Part shown: positions 46,601 through 57,033 of the stretch, one piece after another
Layout: each line of letters opens with the position of its first letter
Numbering within the stretch: the stretch's first letter is position 1
Source of the DNA: Alopecurus myosuroides
Lineage: Eukaryota > Streptophyta > Magnoliopsida > Poales > Poaceae
Reading direction: 5' to 3'
Assembly (NCBI GenBank): GCA_028641055.1
Contig: CM054062.1
Coordinates: 170,259,715 to 170,323,714 of the forward strand
DNA length: 64,000 nucleotides
Translations under genes and position numbers: made by a program
The notes under the pieces: generated by a model
The model's input: only the letters and a program-made list of their open reading frames with translations
What the model was told of the DNA's origin: nothing
Databases searched by the model: none

Positions 46601-47153
46601 TGACAATACTAAGATTTGCAATAAAACCTTGACAAGAACATGTTTGAAACACGATGGAAACGTCTCCCCCTATCTCTATGCATATCTTTTGTTTGCCTCA
46701 AATGCAAATAGATGCAATGATGTATGGGGAGTAATTTCCAACAAGTAGCAAACATGTCAACGAACTAATATCACCAATATGTTGAGTGTAAGATAGAAGT
46801 ATATACCTTGTGCGAAGATAATATATCCAAGAATAACCAAGCACAACAATAGATAATATCCTCAACATATAAGATAGATAACCATAAAGCCACTAACATA
46901 GATAATCCACGATAATATCCAAATAACCAACATAGTCTCACACACCATAGCACACATAGTTTTAACGAGACAATAAACGAGCAAAGTTCACGAAAAACGA
47001 ATACTAAATGGACACAAGCTCCCGAGAAATGATAAAAGCATACGCTTGTGCCCGAACCCATGCAAATCCCATAGTCTAATAGCTACTTCTCCCCCTTTGG
47101 CATCGAGACACCAAAAAGGAGGGAAATAGCTAATCTAACGTCCCAACCACGGT
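46601..47153 (-). other. 3' untranslated region of the copia element
   Basis: AT-rich, no credible coding sequence. It lies between the env-like ORF's stop and the polypurine tract. Confidence 0.6.
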
Positions 47154-48541
47154 CTAAGCATCAGAGTGCTCAGAAGACTCGCCAGCAGACGTCTCGGACT
47201 CTCCCTCCGCCTCGTGCTCAGCATCAGACTCCTCGTCCTCATCCTCCTCATCATCATGACCAGCTCCACAAGTAGTAGCCTGAGTAGACCGGAGAGCAGC
47301 CTCAATGTGCTCCCAAGGAGTGCTGTCCTGAGCAGACCAAGCAGTGTAGGACTGAGCAGTGAGAGGAGCAGGAGCATCACCAGTAGCACCACTCACGTGG
47401 TGAAGAATCTGACCCTGTGTGCTAGCCATGGCAGTGTCTCTGCAATAAGCCCTGTACTGCTCCTGGTGGATGTCAACCTTCATGCAGAGCACATTGCGCT
47501 GAAACCAGGAGAGCTTCCTGACATTGCGCAAAGTGCTAGCAGAAGTGGGCACAGACTGAGAACCAGTGGAGGGACCTCCCATAGAGGAACCACCCTCCTG
47601 AGAAGCAGCAGCAGTCTTCTTCTTCCTCTTGATATACAGCTTCTTGACCTTGTGCTCAACCATAGGTAGCTCTGTGTACTCCTTCCGCATCTCATGCTTG
47701 ATGAGCATCATGATATATGGAGCATAGGGAATGGTGTTTCCACCAATCATAGCAGTGTATAGCTCGTGATAGATGATGTCCATCACATCCACAGTGAAAG
47801 AAACAGACGGGTCCACTTCCTCCAAGCACTCCTTAGCCAGAATCAGAAGGTTGCATAAGGGAGTGGTGAGAGCATCATTGTTACCTCCACTCGGCACAAG
47901 GAAAGATCTGAAAATGCGCACCAGCTGATCATAGAGGGGAAGAAGTCCCTCACTACCCCCAATAGTGAATCCAGGAGCATACAACTCAACTATGGCCACC
48001 TCCCTCCTCGGCCTATCAACCTCATGCGCACGGCGACCAACAGGAGGGTGAGAGCTGTAAGGGTATCCAAGGAGACGAGCAAACTTCTCGAAGGAAGCCT
48101 CACAAGTAGTGGTCTCAGACATCCACTTGAGACGGCACACAATATCCTCACTGTAAACCAAGGTAGACATGAACTGCATGACGAGCTGGGTGTTGTAGTT
48201 GCACTGGGTCTCCATCAGCTTCACAAGCCCAAACCGCTCAACAATGCTCGCGGCAACAGCAAACTCCTCTTTCGCCTTGAGAGCAGTGAAATCAAAGGGC
48301 TGCATCAGATGGATAGGGTGACGGAAGTCACAATAGATATCAACATAGATGTAGGACTGCTCCAAGTTCCAGAACCGGGGATCAATGTTGGCCACACGGG
48401 GAGAGAGGTAGACATCCTCCTGCCTGATCACAGTGAATTCCGAAACTGAGATGTCGGTCTTATAGTTGCGCCGAGCCTTCCTCTTGTTTCTGACAGAAAT
48501 CTGCTTGGGACGCTTAGGAATGCGCCTCTCAGAACTACCAC
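47154..48541 (-). CDS. Env-like / accessory ORF of the copia element
   Basis: About 460 codons after a clear splice acceptor (TTTCACAG then GTGGTAG, 48541). There is no good ATG just before it, so the first exon lies upstream, within 48542-49724. The N-terminus is basic (RRIPKRPKQISVRNKRKARR). The middle (CRLKWMSETTTCEASFEKFARLLGY) resembles the 'putative plant transposon protein' type found in grass retroelements. A Ser/Gly-rich linker and a very acidic C-terminus (HDDEEDEDEESDAEHE) follow. I see no strong signal peptide or membrane anchor, so envelope function is doubtful. It sits where Sireviruses place their env-like gene. Confidence 0.7.
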
Positions 48542-49724
48542 CTGTGAAACAAGATAATAGGAGGATAGCACAAGATGAGTACACTAGTGTCAAGAAAAGG
48601 ATGAAGCATGGATAAAAACAGTAGAAAAGATTCCAGGCATGACTCTAAGAAGAAATCTAGGACAGATTAATTTTGGGCTGTTCTCAAACTGTTCTGGACT
48701 CAGCCGGATATTCCGGTGGACCCGGATATTCCGGTTCAGTCGTGGACCGGATATTCCGGTAGTGCGAAAACAACACAAAAACAATCTAGATCTAGATTTC
48801 AACAATAGATCGGTGACATGTGAATCTAGTCTATCGTTTCTAGCATGCAAAGGGACCTCTAAGGATCAAATTCTACCAAGCATTGCCAACGAAAATGCAA
48901 ATCCATGGATTGGTAGGGTTATAGCACCAAGATTCAAAGAGATTGAACAATACCGGAATCCATGGAGGAAGATGCTTGGGTAGAAACGTTCCTAAGGACG
49001 AGGGGAACGAGATCCGGGCCAAATCTTCAAGATCCCGCGGAGGAAACCGCCCGGGAGGCAAAGAATCAAAGCGGCGGCGTTTTGGGGTGGAGAGGAGCAG
49101 ATGGGGAAAAGGGCAAGAACTGCCTCCTCCCCGTCGGGCTCCAGTTTTTATGATTTTCGCCGAACCGGATATTCCGGTACATCCGGATATTCCGGTCCAA
49201 AACTGGACCGGAAATTCCGGCTGCCTTCTGATCCGAAATTTCCTCGTTTCAATGGACGACACTAGTGCTAGAAAAGAATGGCTTTTTGATAGAATGTCTT
49301 AGGATAGAACATCAAACTGAAACTAGTACTTATCCCTCTCAAAAGCAAGAATCAAACCAACAAAAGACCAATTGAGTGGAATTTTCCTAGGACGAAACAC
49401 TTAGAAGGGAAAACACAAGAAATGCAATGAAATGACAAATAAAACCCAACTAAGATCCAACTCTTCGAAACGAAGAGGTTGGTGGCCTAGGCCACCATGT
49501 AAGAGATTATGGTATGCAACCGCGAAGATATATCTTGGGGGCATTGCCAATACTCAACATTGAAGCTCACAATTCAACATTAGAAAAAGAGAGATCACAA
49601 TGAATTTTTGCTATGGGCATAATGGGGGGAGGGATAACCCAATGTGTTAGGATAACACTCCCCCTATGTCCATGCCTACATCTAAGTCAAACACGTTTCA
49701 TCTATAGGGGTGTGTGCAAGATCC
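48542..49724 (-). other. Intergenic region between pol and env-like ORF
   Basis: No clear coding sequence, but probably holds the first exon or intron of the env-like gene. CCGGATATTCCGG-type palindromes cluster at 48710-48765 and 49160-49220, the same words as in the LTR's U3. Confidence 0.55.
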
Positions 49725-52700
49725 TCAAGTCAAACTCCTAGAATCAATCACATTTAGTTCATTCCTCAAGAACAAGAATCTTGCATCATCAAGTGGCTTC
49801 GTGAAAATATCCGCAAGATTGTCCTTAGTGGGCACATAAGATAGTGCAATATCCCCTCTTGCCACATGATCACGGATGAAGTGGTGGCGGATCTCAATGT
49901 GTTTGGTCCTTGTATGTTGCACCGGATTGTATGCAATTTTGATGGCACTTTCATTGTCACACAAAAGAGGCACCTTATCCAAATGAACTCCATACTCCTT
50001 GAGAGTTTGCCTCATCCATAACAATTGAGTGCATGAACTTGCGGCGGCAACATACTCGGCTTCGGCGGTGGAGAGAGATATGCAATTTTGCTTCTTGGAA
50101 GACCAACTCACTAGGGACCTACCAAGAAATTGGCAAGCCCCGGAGGTAGACTTCCTATCATCTTGATCACCCGCCCAATCGGAATCCGTATATCCATTGA
50201 GAGAAAATTGTGCCCCCTTTGGGTACCACAAACCAGATCTTGGGGTATGAACCAAATAACGAAAGATCCTATGGACCACCATCAAATGGCAATCCTTAGG
50301 AGCCGCTTGATACCTTGCACACACACCTACACTCAAAACGATATCGGGCCTAGATGCATAAAGATATAGCAAAGAACCAATCATAGAACGATAAAGCTTT
50401 TGATCCACATCCTTACTCCCTTTTGGATTACAGGATAAATGACACTTGACTTGCATAGGAGATGTCTTGATCTTAGCATCTTGGAAATTAAACCTCTTGA
50501 TCATATCTTGGGTATACTTGGCTTGAGAAATGAAAGTCCCACGGGCCAATTGTTTGATCTCAAAGCCAATGAAGAATTTAAGCTCACCCATCATAGACAT
50601 CTCGAACCTGTCAGTCATAAGCTTAGAGAACTCATTATTGAAAGCTTGGTTAGTTGAGCCAAAGATGATATCGTCCACATATAGTTGGCATATGAAAAGC
50701 TCTCCCTTTACTCTCTTGGTGAAGAGAGTGGGCTCAATCTTCCCAACTTCGAAACCACGATCATCTAACAACTCCCTAAGGTGTTCATACCAAGCACGAG
50801 GTGCTTGTTTGAGACCATAGAGAGCCTTGTCAAGTTTGTAAACGTGGTTAGGAAAGTTGAGATTCTCGAACCCCGGAGGTTGCTTAACATATACCTCCTC
50901 TTTTAGTGGACCATTCAAGAAAGCACTTTTCACATCCATTTGTTGCAATTTGAAATTATGAGAGGATGCATAAGCAAGGAGGATACGGATGGACTCGAGG
51001 CGAGCCACGGGTGCGTAGGTTTCATCAAAGTCAATGCCTTCAACTTGGGTGTAACCTTGAGCAACCAATCTTGCCTTGTTCCTAATGACAATTCCATTCT
51101 CATCTTGCTTGTTCTTGAAAATCCACTTAGTGCCAATAACATTGTGGCAATCCTTGGGCTTCTCAACCAATCTCCAAACTTTGTTGCGCTCAAAGTTATT
51201 GAGCTCATCATGCATAGCTTCAACCCAATCGGAGTCCTCAAGAGCTTCATACACTTTCTTAGGTTCCACCATAGAGATATGAGCTTGATGCTCACAAAAA
51301 TGAGCCAATTGCCTTCTTGTAGATCTTCTAGTTTGAACATCCTCCAAGACCTTGTCGTCTTGGGCATCAATTTGCTTCAAAGCTCTTCTTATCCTTTTGA
51401 TGCGACGGGCTTCGATCTCCTCATTATTGCGAGGAGGGGTCACTTGATCATCTTGATCATTTGGGTCCCCATCTTGACCAACTTGGCCTTGATCATCATC
51501 ATCATCATCAACAATATCTTCAACGCTAGCTTCAACTTGAGGAGAGGATGAAGAGGATGGTTGATCTTGGCCTTGATCTTGACTCGCATTATTGAGAGGA
51601 GTGGGTACGACTTGCGGAGTCACTTGATCAATGAGAGGAGGGTCTTGAATATGTTCTTGGTTAGGTGTAATAGTTGGTTCCTTGGCTTGATCTTCTAATG
51701 TAGAGGAGGGATCCACTTGAGTAGAGCATAGTCCTTCTCGAGTCGCCATAAGGTGTCCCTCGATGGAGCAAAAATATCCCACACCCATCCTTCCTATGGA
51801 TTCTTGAGGCATTTCAACATCTACATTTGAAACATGAAATTGCGCCACTTGGGAGCCGTCATTTTCCTCGAACACCACACTACAAGATTCTATGACAATC
51901 CGTGAGGCTTTTTCATAGACTCTATAAGTGTGGGATTCGGCACCGTAACCAACAAAAATACCCTCAATAGTTTTGGATTGAAATTTCGACAACCTAATAC
52001 CCTTGATCAAGTAGAAGCACTTACAACCGAATACACGGAAGTAAGAGACGTTGGGCTTGTTGCCGATGAGGATCTCATATGGGGTCTTGCCCAAGCCTTT
52101 GCGGATGTAGAGGCGGTTGGAGGAGTGGCATGCGGTGGATATGGCCTCGGCCCATAAATATTGGGGAGAAGAGTACTCCGCCAACATGGTCCTTGCCATA
52201 TCCAAGAGAGTGCGATTCTTCCTTTCGGCACCACCATTTTGTTGAGGAGTGTAAGTGGCGGAGTATTGATGACGAATGCCTTCTTCACTAAGAAATTCAT
52301 TCAATGTATAGTTCTTGAACTCCGAGCCATTATCACTCCTAATAGCCATGATTTGCACATTGTGTTGACGTTGCAATTCGTTGGAGAAGTCGATGATGGT
52401 TTGTTGAGTCTCACTCTTGCACTTGAAGAAATAAACCCAAGTGTATCTTGAATAATCATCGACAATCACCAAGCAATACTTCTTGCCGCCAAGACTTGCC
52501 TCGGGCACGGCACCAAAGAGATCAACATGGAGAAGCTCCAAGATCCTCTTTGATGAGATAATAGTATTGGCCTTGTGCATGATGTCATGCATCTTCCCTT
52601 CAACGCATGACCTACAAACGCGATCCTTTGCGAATGAAACATTTTCTTTTAGTCCAACAATAAGGCCACCTTTGTGAAGACTTTGCAAAGTTCTCATGTT

Positions 52701-53150
52701 GACATGGGATAGGCGGCGATGCCACAACCATCCCAAGTCCGCCTTCCCGAAAAGACACATTGCTTGAGAGTTGGTGGACTTCGAAAAGTCCACCACAAAC
52801 AACTCATTTTCAAAATGTCCCACGTGAGCGACGTCAAGAGTCTTGCTCCTCAAAAGGACCACAATATCACCATCGAAAAAGACGGAAAAACCCATCTTTC
52901 CAAGAGAGCGGACGGAAAGTAAATTGTAACCAAGGGATTCGACAAGCATGACGTTCACGATAGTTATATCGGGAGCCACCACAACCTTTCCGAATCCGGA
53001 TACCTTAGACTTGGACGAGTCCCCATAAGTGACGGTTGCTTGGATGTCATTTGGTCGCAACTCCGTCACTAGTTCTTTGCTTCCGGTCATATGATTAGTG
53101 CATCCACTATCGAGAATCCATTTAGTCCCACCGGAAGCATAGTCCTGCAA
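49725..53150 (-). CDS. pol: pol polyprotein of the copia element (protease, integrase, RT, RNase H)
   Basis: 1141 codons, intact. Protease [12 protein letters not shown] (D14). Integrase zinc finger H144, H149, C179, C182; catalytic D210, D273 and E309 (GGAERKN). An acidic linker with a DDDDDD run lies near 548-553. Reverse transcriptase has D739 ([12 protein letters not shown]) and YVDD at 824-827. RNase H has TDSDWAG (D989), TAEAEY (E1030) and CDNES (D1065). All catalytic residues are present. The frame is one base off gag, with which it overlaps (pol is open upstream of 53150), so a frameshift would be needed, or a small indel has occurred. No ATG at the start; LLQDYASGG leads into the protease. 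Confidence 0.95.
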   Translation of the reverse strand: MQDYASGGTKWILDSGCTNHMTGSKELVTELRPNDIQATVTYGDSSKSKVSGFGKVVVAPDITIVNVMLVESLGYNLLSVRSLGKMGFSVFFDGDIVVLLRSKTLDVAHVGHFENELFVVDFSKSTNSQAMCLFGKADLGWLWHRRLSHVNMRTLQSLHKGGLIVGLKENVSFAKDRVCRSCVEGKMHDIMHKANTIISSKRILELLHVDLFGAVPEASLGGKKYCLVIVDDYSRYTWVYFFKCKSETQQTIIDFSNELQRQHNVQIMAIRSDNGSEFKNYTLNEFLSEEGIRHQYSATYTPQQNGGAERKNRTLLDMARTMLAEYSSPQYLWAEAISTACHSSNRLYIRKGLGKTPYEILIGNKPNVSYFRVFGCKCFYLIKGIRLSKFQSKTIEGIFVGYGAESHTYRVYEKASRIVIESCSVVFEENDGSQVAQFHVSNVDVEMPQESIGRMGVGYFCSIEGHLMATREGLCSTQVDPSSTLEDQAKEPTITPNQEHIQDPPLIDQVTPQVVPTPLNNASQDQGQDQPSSSSSPQVEASVEDIVDDDDDDQGQVGQDGDPNDQDDQVTPPRNNEEIEARRIKRIRRALKQIDAQDDKVLEDVQTRRSTRRQLAHFCEHQAHISMVEPKKVYEALEDSDWVEAMHDELNNFERNKVWRLVEKPKDCHNVIGTKWIFKNKQDENGIVIRNKARLVAQGYTQVEGIDFDETYAPVARLESIRILLAYASSHNFKLQQMDVKSAFLNGPLKEEVYVKQPPGFENLNFPNHVYKLDKALYGLKQAPRAWYEHLRELLDDRGFEVGKIEPTLFTKRVKGELFICQLYVDDIIFGSTNQAFNNEFSKLMTDRFEMSMMGELKFFIGFEIKQLARGTFISQAKYTQDMIKRFNFQDAKIKTSPMQVKCHLSCNPKGSKDVDQKLYRSMIGSLLYLYASRPDIVLSVGVCARYQAAPKDCHLMVVHRIFRYLVHTPRSGLWYPKGAQFSLNGYTDSDWAGDQDDRKSTSGACQFLGRSLVSWSSKKQNCISLSTAEAEYVAAASSCTQLLWMRQTLKEYGVHLDKVPLLCDNESAIKIAYNPVQHTRTKHIEIRHHFIRDHVARGDIALSYVPTKDNLADIFTKPLDDARFLFLRNELNVIDSRSLT

Positions 53151-53154
53151 GAGA

Positions 53155-55218
53155 TCATTGACTAGAATTAGGACCCGAGTTGGGTCCCTTCATGTTAGCA
53201 ACAAGGGTCTTGGGAACCCAAATAGTGTAGTCAATGAAACCCTCAATAGGACCAACATATTTAGCTTGCACAACACCATAATAATCAACATATAAGAAAT
53301 GGTGTGGATTGTTAGTTCCCGCGGAGGTGCTACGAGTAGTGGTGTCCCTCATGACATTACTACTCGAGGCAACATTGTTTGCTTGTGCGGATGTGCTACG
53401 AGTAGTGTTGTCCCTAATGACAATGCTACCCGAAGCACCCTTTTGGTTCTTCCTCTTGTTCTTATTCTTGGCTATATAGCCAAGCCCTTGCTTACCCACT
53501 TGTTGCCTTGGAGCACTTAATTGCGGTCTAGCAATGACCGCATTAGGGCTAGGGGCAACCACTTGTGGGGTGGCCAACACAACCTTCTCAACATGAGGGC
53601 TTTTGCCCTTGAGCCTTGCTAGCTCATCCTTCAACCTAGCATTTTCCTCAATAATATTTGCATGATCACAAGAAGAAGTAGAGGTGCTAGGATGGTTAGA
53701 TTGAGTAAGTTGAGTTTGAAGTTGTTCATGCAACTCCTTGAGGGATGAGTGTTGGCTTTCCAAAGCTTTGTGAGCATTGGTTAGCTTTTAAAACTCCTCG
53801 GTTAGTTTACCATGACCAACCCCAAACTCGAATTTATCCTTTTTAGCCTTTTTATATTTAGCAATAGCAAGATCACGTTCCTTAATGATTTTAGAGACAA
53901 GTTCATTATGGGTTGATTCAATCGATTCAAGTTCATCCTCTAGAGAAACTCTACCATCATGCTCTTCTTCAAGAGTCATTGAGAGGGATGCAATTTCATT
54001 CGCATCCCTTCTCTCAATCTCACCTTTCTTCTCAAGGGCCTCTTGGGCCTCTCCCAATTGCCTCATGAGATGCTCAAAGTACTTCTTGGTCTCACGTTGC
54101 ATGTTAGACATAAAACGGTCCAAGGAGGCCCTTTCCTCTTCTTCTCTAAGACTAGCAATATTTTCTAGTTCACCAGGGGTCTTAGAGTTAGGAGAAGATG
54201 ATACCTCCGTGGCCTTAGCCATGAAGCACTTGGCATTGCGTTGAGGAAGATTTTCATTGGGGGATTCAAAGAGGGATGACGAAGATGGAGTGGAAGCAAT
54301 AGCTAGGGCGGCCACTTCACTTGTTGTTTCTTCTTCTTCATCACTCCCGGAATCATACTCCTCTTGAGTCAAGAGCACAAACTTGGTGGGGGATTTCTTG
54401 TTGAAAGGTTTCTTCTTGAAGTGAGGTTTCTTGTATTCAACCTTGGACTTGTCCTTGCGAATGAGCTTGCCACTATGGTGTTCTCTATTCTCGTAGGGGC
54501 ACTCCGCAATGAAGTGATGCTTGTCTTGGAAATTGAAACAAGACCTCACTTTTTGAGCTCCATCGTTTCCATAGAGAGACCTTGTCTTTTCCTCAACAAA
54601 TTTCTTGCCCTTGGGAGGATTGCTCCAAAACTTTTGCACGGTGAGGGCGATGAGATCCTTTAGGACGGGATCATAGTCTTGTTCCTTCAAGGGAGGCAAT
54701 GCCTCTTCTCCATCTTCTTCATTCTCAACCTCTCTTGACAAGACCTTGGCCTTCAAAGCAACAGATGCTCCTTGATGCATTCCAATGGCTCTAGCACGGT
54801 TGTCAAGAGCATTCTTGGTTTGCACTTTGTAGGAGCACAATTCTTGCATTACTTGAGTTGAGGTCATGGAGGAGAAATTATGTCTTCCTTGAATGCTCTT
54901 CAAGTCCGTGCCCTCAAAAGGCATCACGGCAATCATGTACTTCCTCTTGATCCAAGCATCATCAATATATGTTGCACCCGCACTAGAGAAGGCGGTGGCA
55001 AGAGTTTTGAGTCTTCGATACATGTCAACATGATCTTCTCCATCACGCATGAAGAACCCTTCAGCCTCATTGGTCAAGGCATCATATCGATTTCTTTGCA
55101 TGCTCTCATTCCCAACAAACATGATGACAAGTGCATCCCATGTTTCTTTGGCGGTGGAGAAGTGTTGAAGATGCGGCATGTGGTTGGGGCCCACGGCTTG
55201 TTGAAGGATGGACAAGGC
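53155..55218 (-). pseudogene. gag: gag of the copia element: 5' truncated, one nonsense codon, altered zinc knuckle
   Basis: In one frame, 477 codons run from the CACTA junction to a TAA (about 53790-53788). A further ~208 codons then run in the same frame to a stop at 53155, so the TAA is a premature stop. Visible parts: UBN2/retrotransposon-gag region (FSTAKETWDALVIMFVGNE, YRRLKTLATAFSS), zinc knuckle CFNFQDKHHFIAEC, where the second Cys is Phe, and a coiled coil (REEEERASLDRFMSN to VSKIIKERDLAIAKYKKAKKD). The start of gag is separated by the CACTA insertion at 55219. Confidence 0.88.
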
Positions 55219-55518
55219 CACTAGTAGGGAAACCCTCTTCTGTGGCGCACCAAAATCCTATTCTGTGGCGCACCCTGGGGCCACAGGGGTGCGCCACAGA
55301 ACACACGCCACAAAAATAATTTCTGTGGCGCACCAAGCCCGTGCGCCACAGAAATAGTGGATTCTGTGGCGCACCTAGCCCGTGCGCCACAGAAATAGTG
55401 GATTCTGTGGCGCACCTAGCCCGTGCGCCACAGAAATGGAGGATTCTGTGGCGCATCCGTTAACGGTGCGCCACAGAATTGGGTGCGCCACAGAATTCTC
55501 CAATGGTGCGCCACAGAA
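55219..55518. repeat. CACTA terminal and subterminal repeats
   Basis: TTCTGTGGCGCACC occurs 6 times forward (55238, 55261, 55321, 55362, 55403, 55443) and 7 times inverted (55288, 55341, 55382, 55423, 55465, 55482, 55505), some copies with one or two end changes. From 55321 forward-inverted pairs recur every 41 bp. TNPA-type proteins bind such motifs in En/Spm. Confidence 0.88.
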
Positions 55519-55797
55519 ACATCTGCTATATTTCGAAATTTAAATTGTTTCTGCTGTATACAGTTTGAATATACAGGAATTATACAGGAATTATACAGGA
55601 ATTATTCACAGCAGTGATATTTGACAACATATAACATATTACTGATATTTTACAAAGTTACTTAATCACAATAGTGATACATAGTGCAAAGTATCGAATT
55701 TGGCTCAAAGTGATCACATAGTTACTCGAGTTGTCAAACACATCATCGAACAATAATTGTCACCACATAGTTACTCGAGTTGTCAAGTTACAAATGC

Positions 55798-56058
55798 CTA
55801 AGCTAAGATGAAATAGACTACAAGCACGGCGACGATGGTGAGCAAGAACGGTAGCTTGTAGGAGGCCTCCATCTTGTTCATCTTGTTCATCTTGTTCATC
55901 TGTTTCGACTGGTGGTCCCTCCACTTCGCAACCGCCTCGTGTCTAGTCTTGTATCCTTTATAGCAGTTGCCGCTGAACTTGTCGACCTGTGCTTTGCAGT
56001 CCTTCCACTCGTCATAGACTCCTGGAACCCGACCCTCGAACACCACGTAGTACGTCAT
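55798..56058 (-). CDS. 86-residue RNase H1 N-terminal (viroplasmin-like) protein with C-terminal membrane segment
   Basis: Residues 1-47 (YYVVFEGRVPGVYDEWKDC, VDKFSGNCYKGYKT, HEAVAKW) match the small RNase H1 N-terminal fold, which binds RNA-DNA hybrids or double-stranded RNA and also occurs in caulimovirus viroplasmin. A Lys-Met-Asn linker with a three-fold MNK repeat follows. A hydrophobic stretch ends the protein (LPFLLTIVAVLVVYFILA), as in tail-anchored proteins. There is no RNase H catalytic domain. A splice acceptor (TATATAG) sits directly before the ATG, so it may be the coding exon of its own transcript. It does not continue the frame of the upstream exon. Confidence 0.75.
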   Translation of the reverse strand: MTYYVVFEGRVPGVYDEWKDCKAQVDKFSGNCYKGYKTRHEAVAKWRDHQSKQMNKMNKMNKMEASYKLPFLLTIVAVLVVYFILA

Positions 56059-56150
56059 CTATATAGATAGACACAAATCATATTAGTAAGTATAATGCAA
56101 AAAACAACTAAGGAAACAAAAAATAAACATCAAAGATATACAAACATAAA

Positions 56151-56355
56151 GCTAGCTAGGCCTAAGTTAATTTAGAGCAAACTAATAGTAGCTAGCTAGG
56201 AGTTTAGAGCTAACTAATAGTAGCTAGCTAGGCCTAAGTTTAGAGCAAACTAATAGTAGCTAGCTATGCCTAAGTTTAGAGCTAAACTAATATAGTAGCT
56301 AGGCTTATATAAGTTAAGCAAATTTTGTTAAACAAACTAATAGTAGCTAGCTACG
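56151..56355 (-). repeat. ~46 bp tandem repeat within the CACTA element
   Basis: Units built of AACTAATAGTAGCTAGCTAGG and CCTAAGTTTAGAG words recur about five times with small changes. It lies between the ULP1-like exon and the small membrane protein. Confidence 0.7.
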
Positions 56356-56365
56356 CACACCTCGA

Positions 56366-56948
56366 TCAACGATACCTCAACTGGAGCGGCGCCGGAAACG
56401 GCTTATATAGCTCCTTCGTCATCCACGACCTACGATCAGCCTGCCGCTCTAGGCGTTCCTGGATATCCCTCTGGCATAACCCTATGGGTTGGTGCAAGGG
56501 CCCTCCCTTTTTGTTGACATCTTCAATGATTATCTCCGACAACTTGACTTTGATGCGATGAAAATCTTGTATAAGATCTTCCTGTGAGATTTCCCCCGCC
56601 ATTTTGTTGGACCAGTCTCGGAGTCTAGAAGGATGATTCAAATTGTTTGCATCGCGGACAATCCCTTTGAGGTGATGGAGGGCATAGAAGGCCTCTTTCG
56701 TGCTCCAAGCCGGCTGCTTGATGCAGGGGAAATCGGTCACGTGCCTGAACCCGTATTTGCCAGTAGCCGGCCTGATACATTCTTGTTTCTTTTCGAATGT
56801 GCCTCCATTTTGGGCGTAGCCATTGATAGCCTCATCGAGAACACCCCTTATTCTGGTGTAGTCTTTCCTCTTCGTCACATTCGACGAGTCGAAGTATTGG
56901 GCAAGTGAATATTGTGGGCAAAGCACGATGAGTGTGCAGTATGTGTCC
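56366..56948 (-). CDS. CACTA accessory gene, exon 4: degenerate ULP1-like protease end
   Basis: Acceptor TTGAGCAG at 56949 joins exon 3 (57034) in frame, giving PVFPEDTYCTLIVLC. The text resembles the C-terminal core of ULP1/C48 cysteine proteases of grass transposons. The Asp region (YFDSS) is kept. But Tyr stands where the catalytic His is expected (HCTLIV/HW), and the FPCIKQP block runs into STKEAFYAL where family members have a Cys (as in LCGYYV). Stop at 56366. Catalysis is therefore unlikely. Confidence 0.65.
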
Positions 56949-57033
56949 CTGCTCAACACATGCAATTGAATCGAGGATAAGCAATGGATGAAACCTAGAA
57001 AAAAACATTAGCTAAGACGATCGCGAGACTTAC

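Larger units (their letters stand above)
45165..55218 (-). mobile_element. Ty1/copia element, Sirevirus (Maximus/SIRE)-like, 5' part cut off by a CACTA element
   Basis: Right to left: gag (truncated at 55218), pol 53150-49725, env-like ORF 48541-47154, polypurine tract about 46578-46600, 3' LTR 45165-46577. The PR-IN-RT-RH order marks copia. The long extra ORF between pol and the 3' LTR is a Sirevirus trait. The 5' LTR and gag start would lie beyond the CACTA element, outside the window. CAAGG precedes the LTR (45160-45164) and would be the target duplication. Confidence 0.88.

Noticed and set aside
55219..55518. CRISPR-like array (regular repeats)
   Set aside because: Repeats are inverted pairs beside a CACTA terminus in plant DNA; spacers are not unique sequences.
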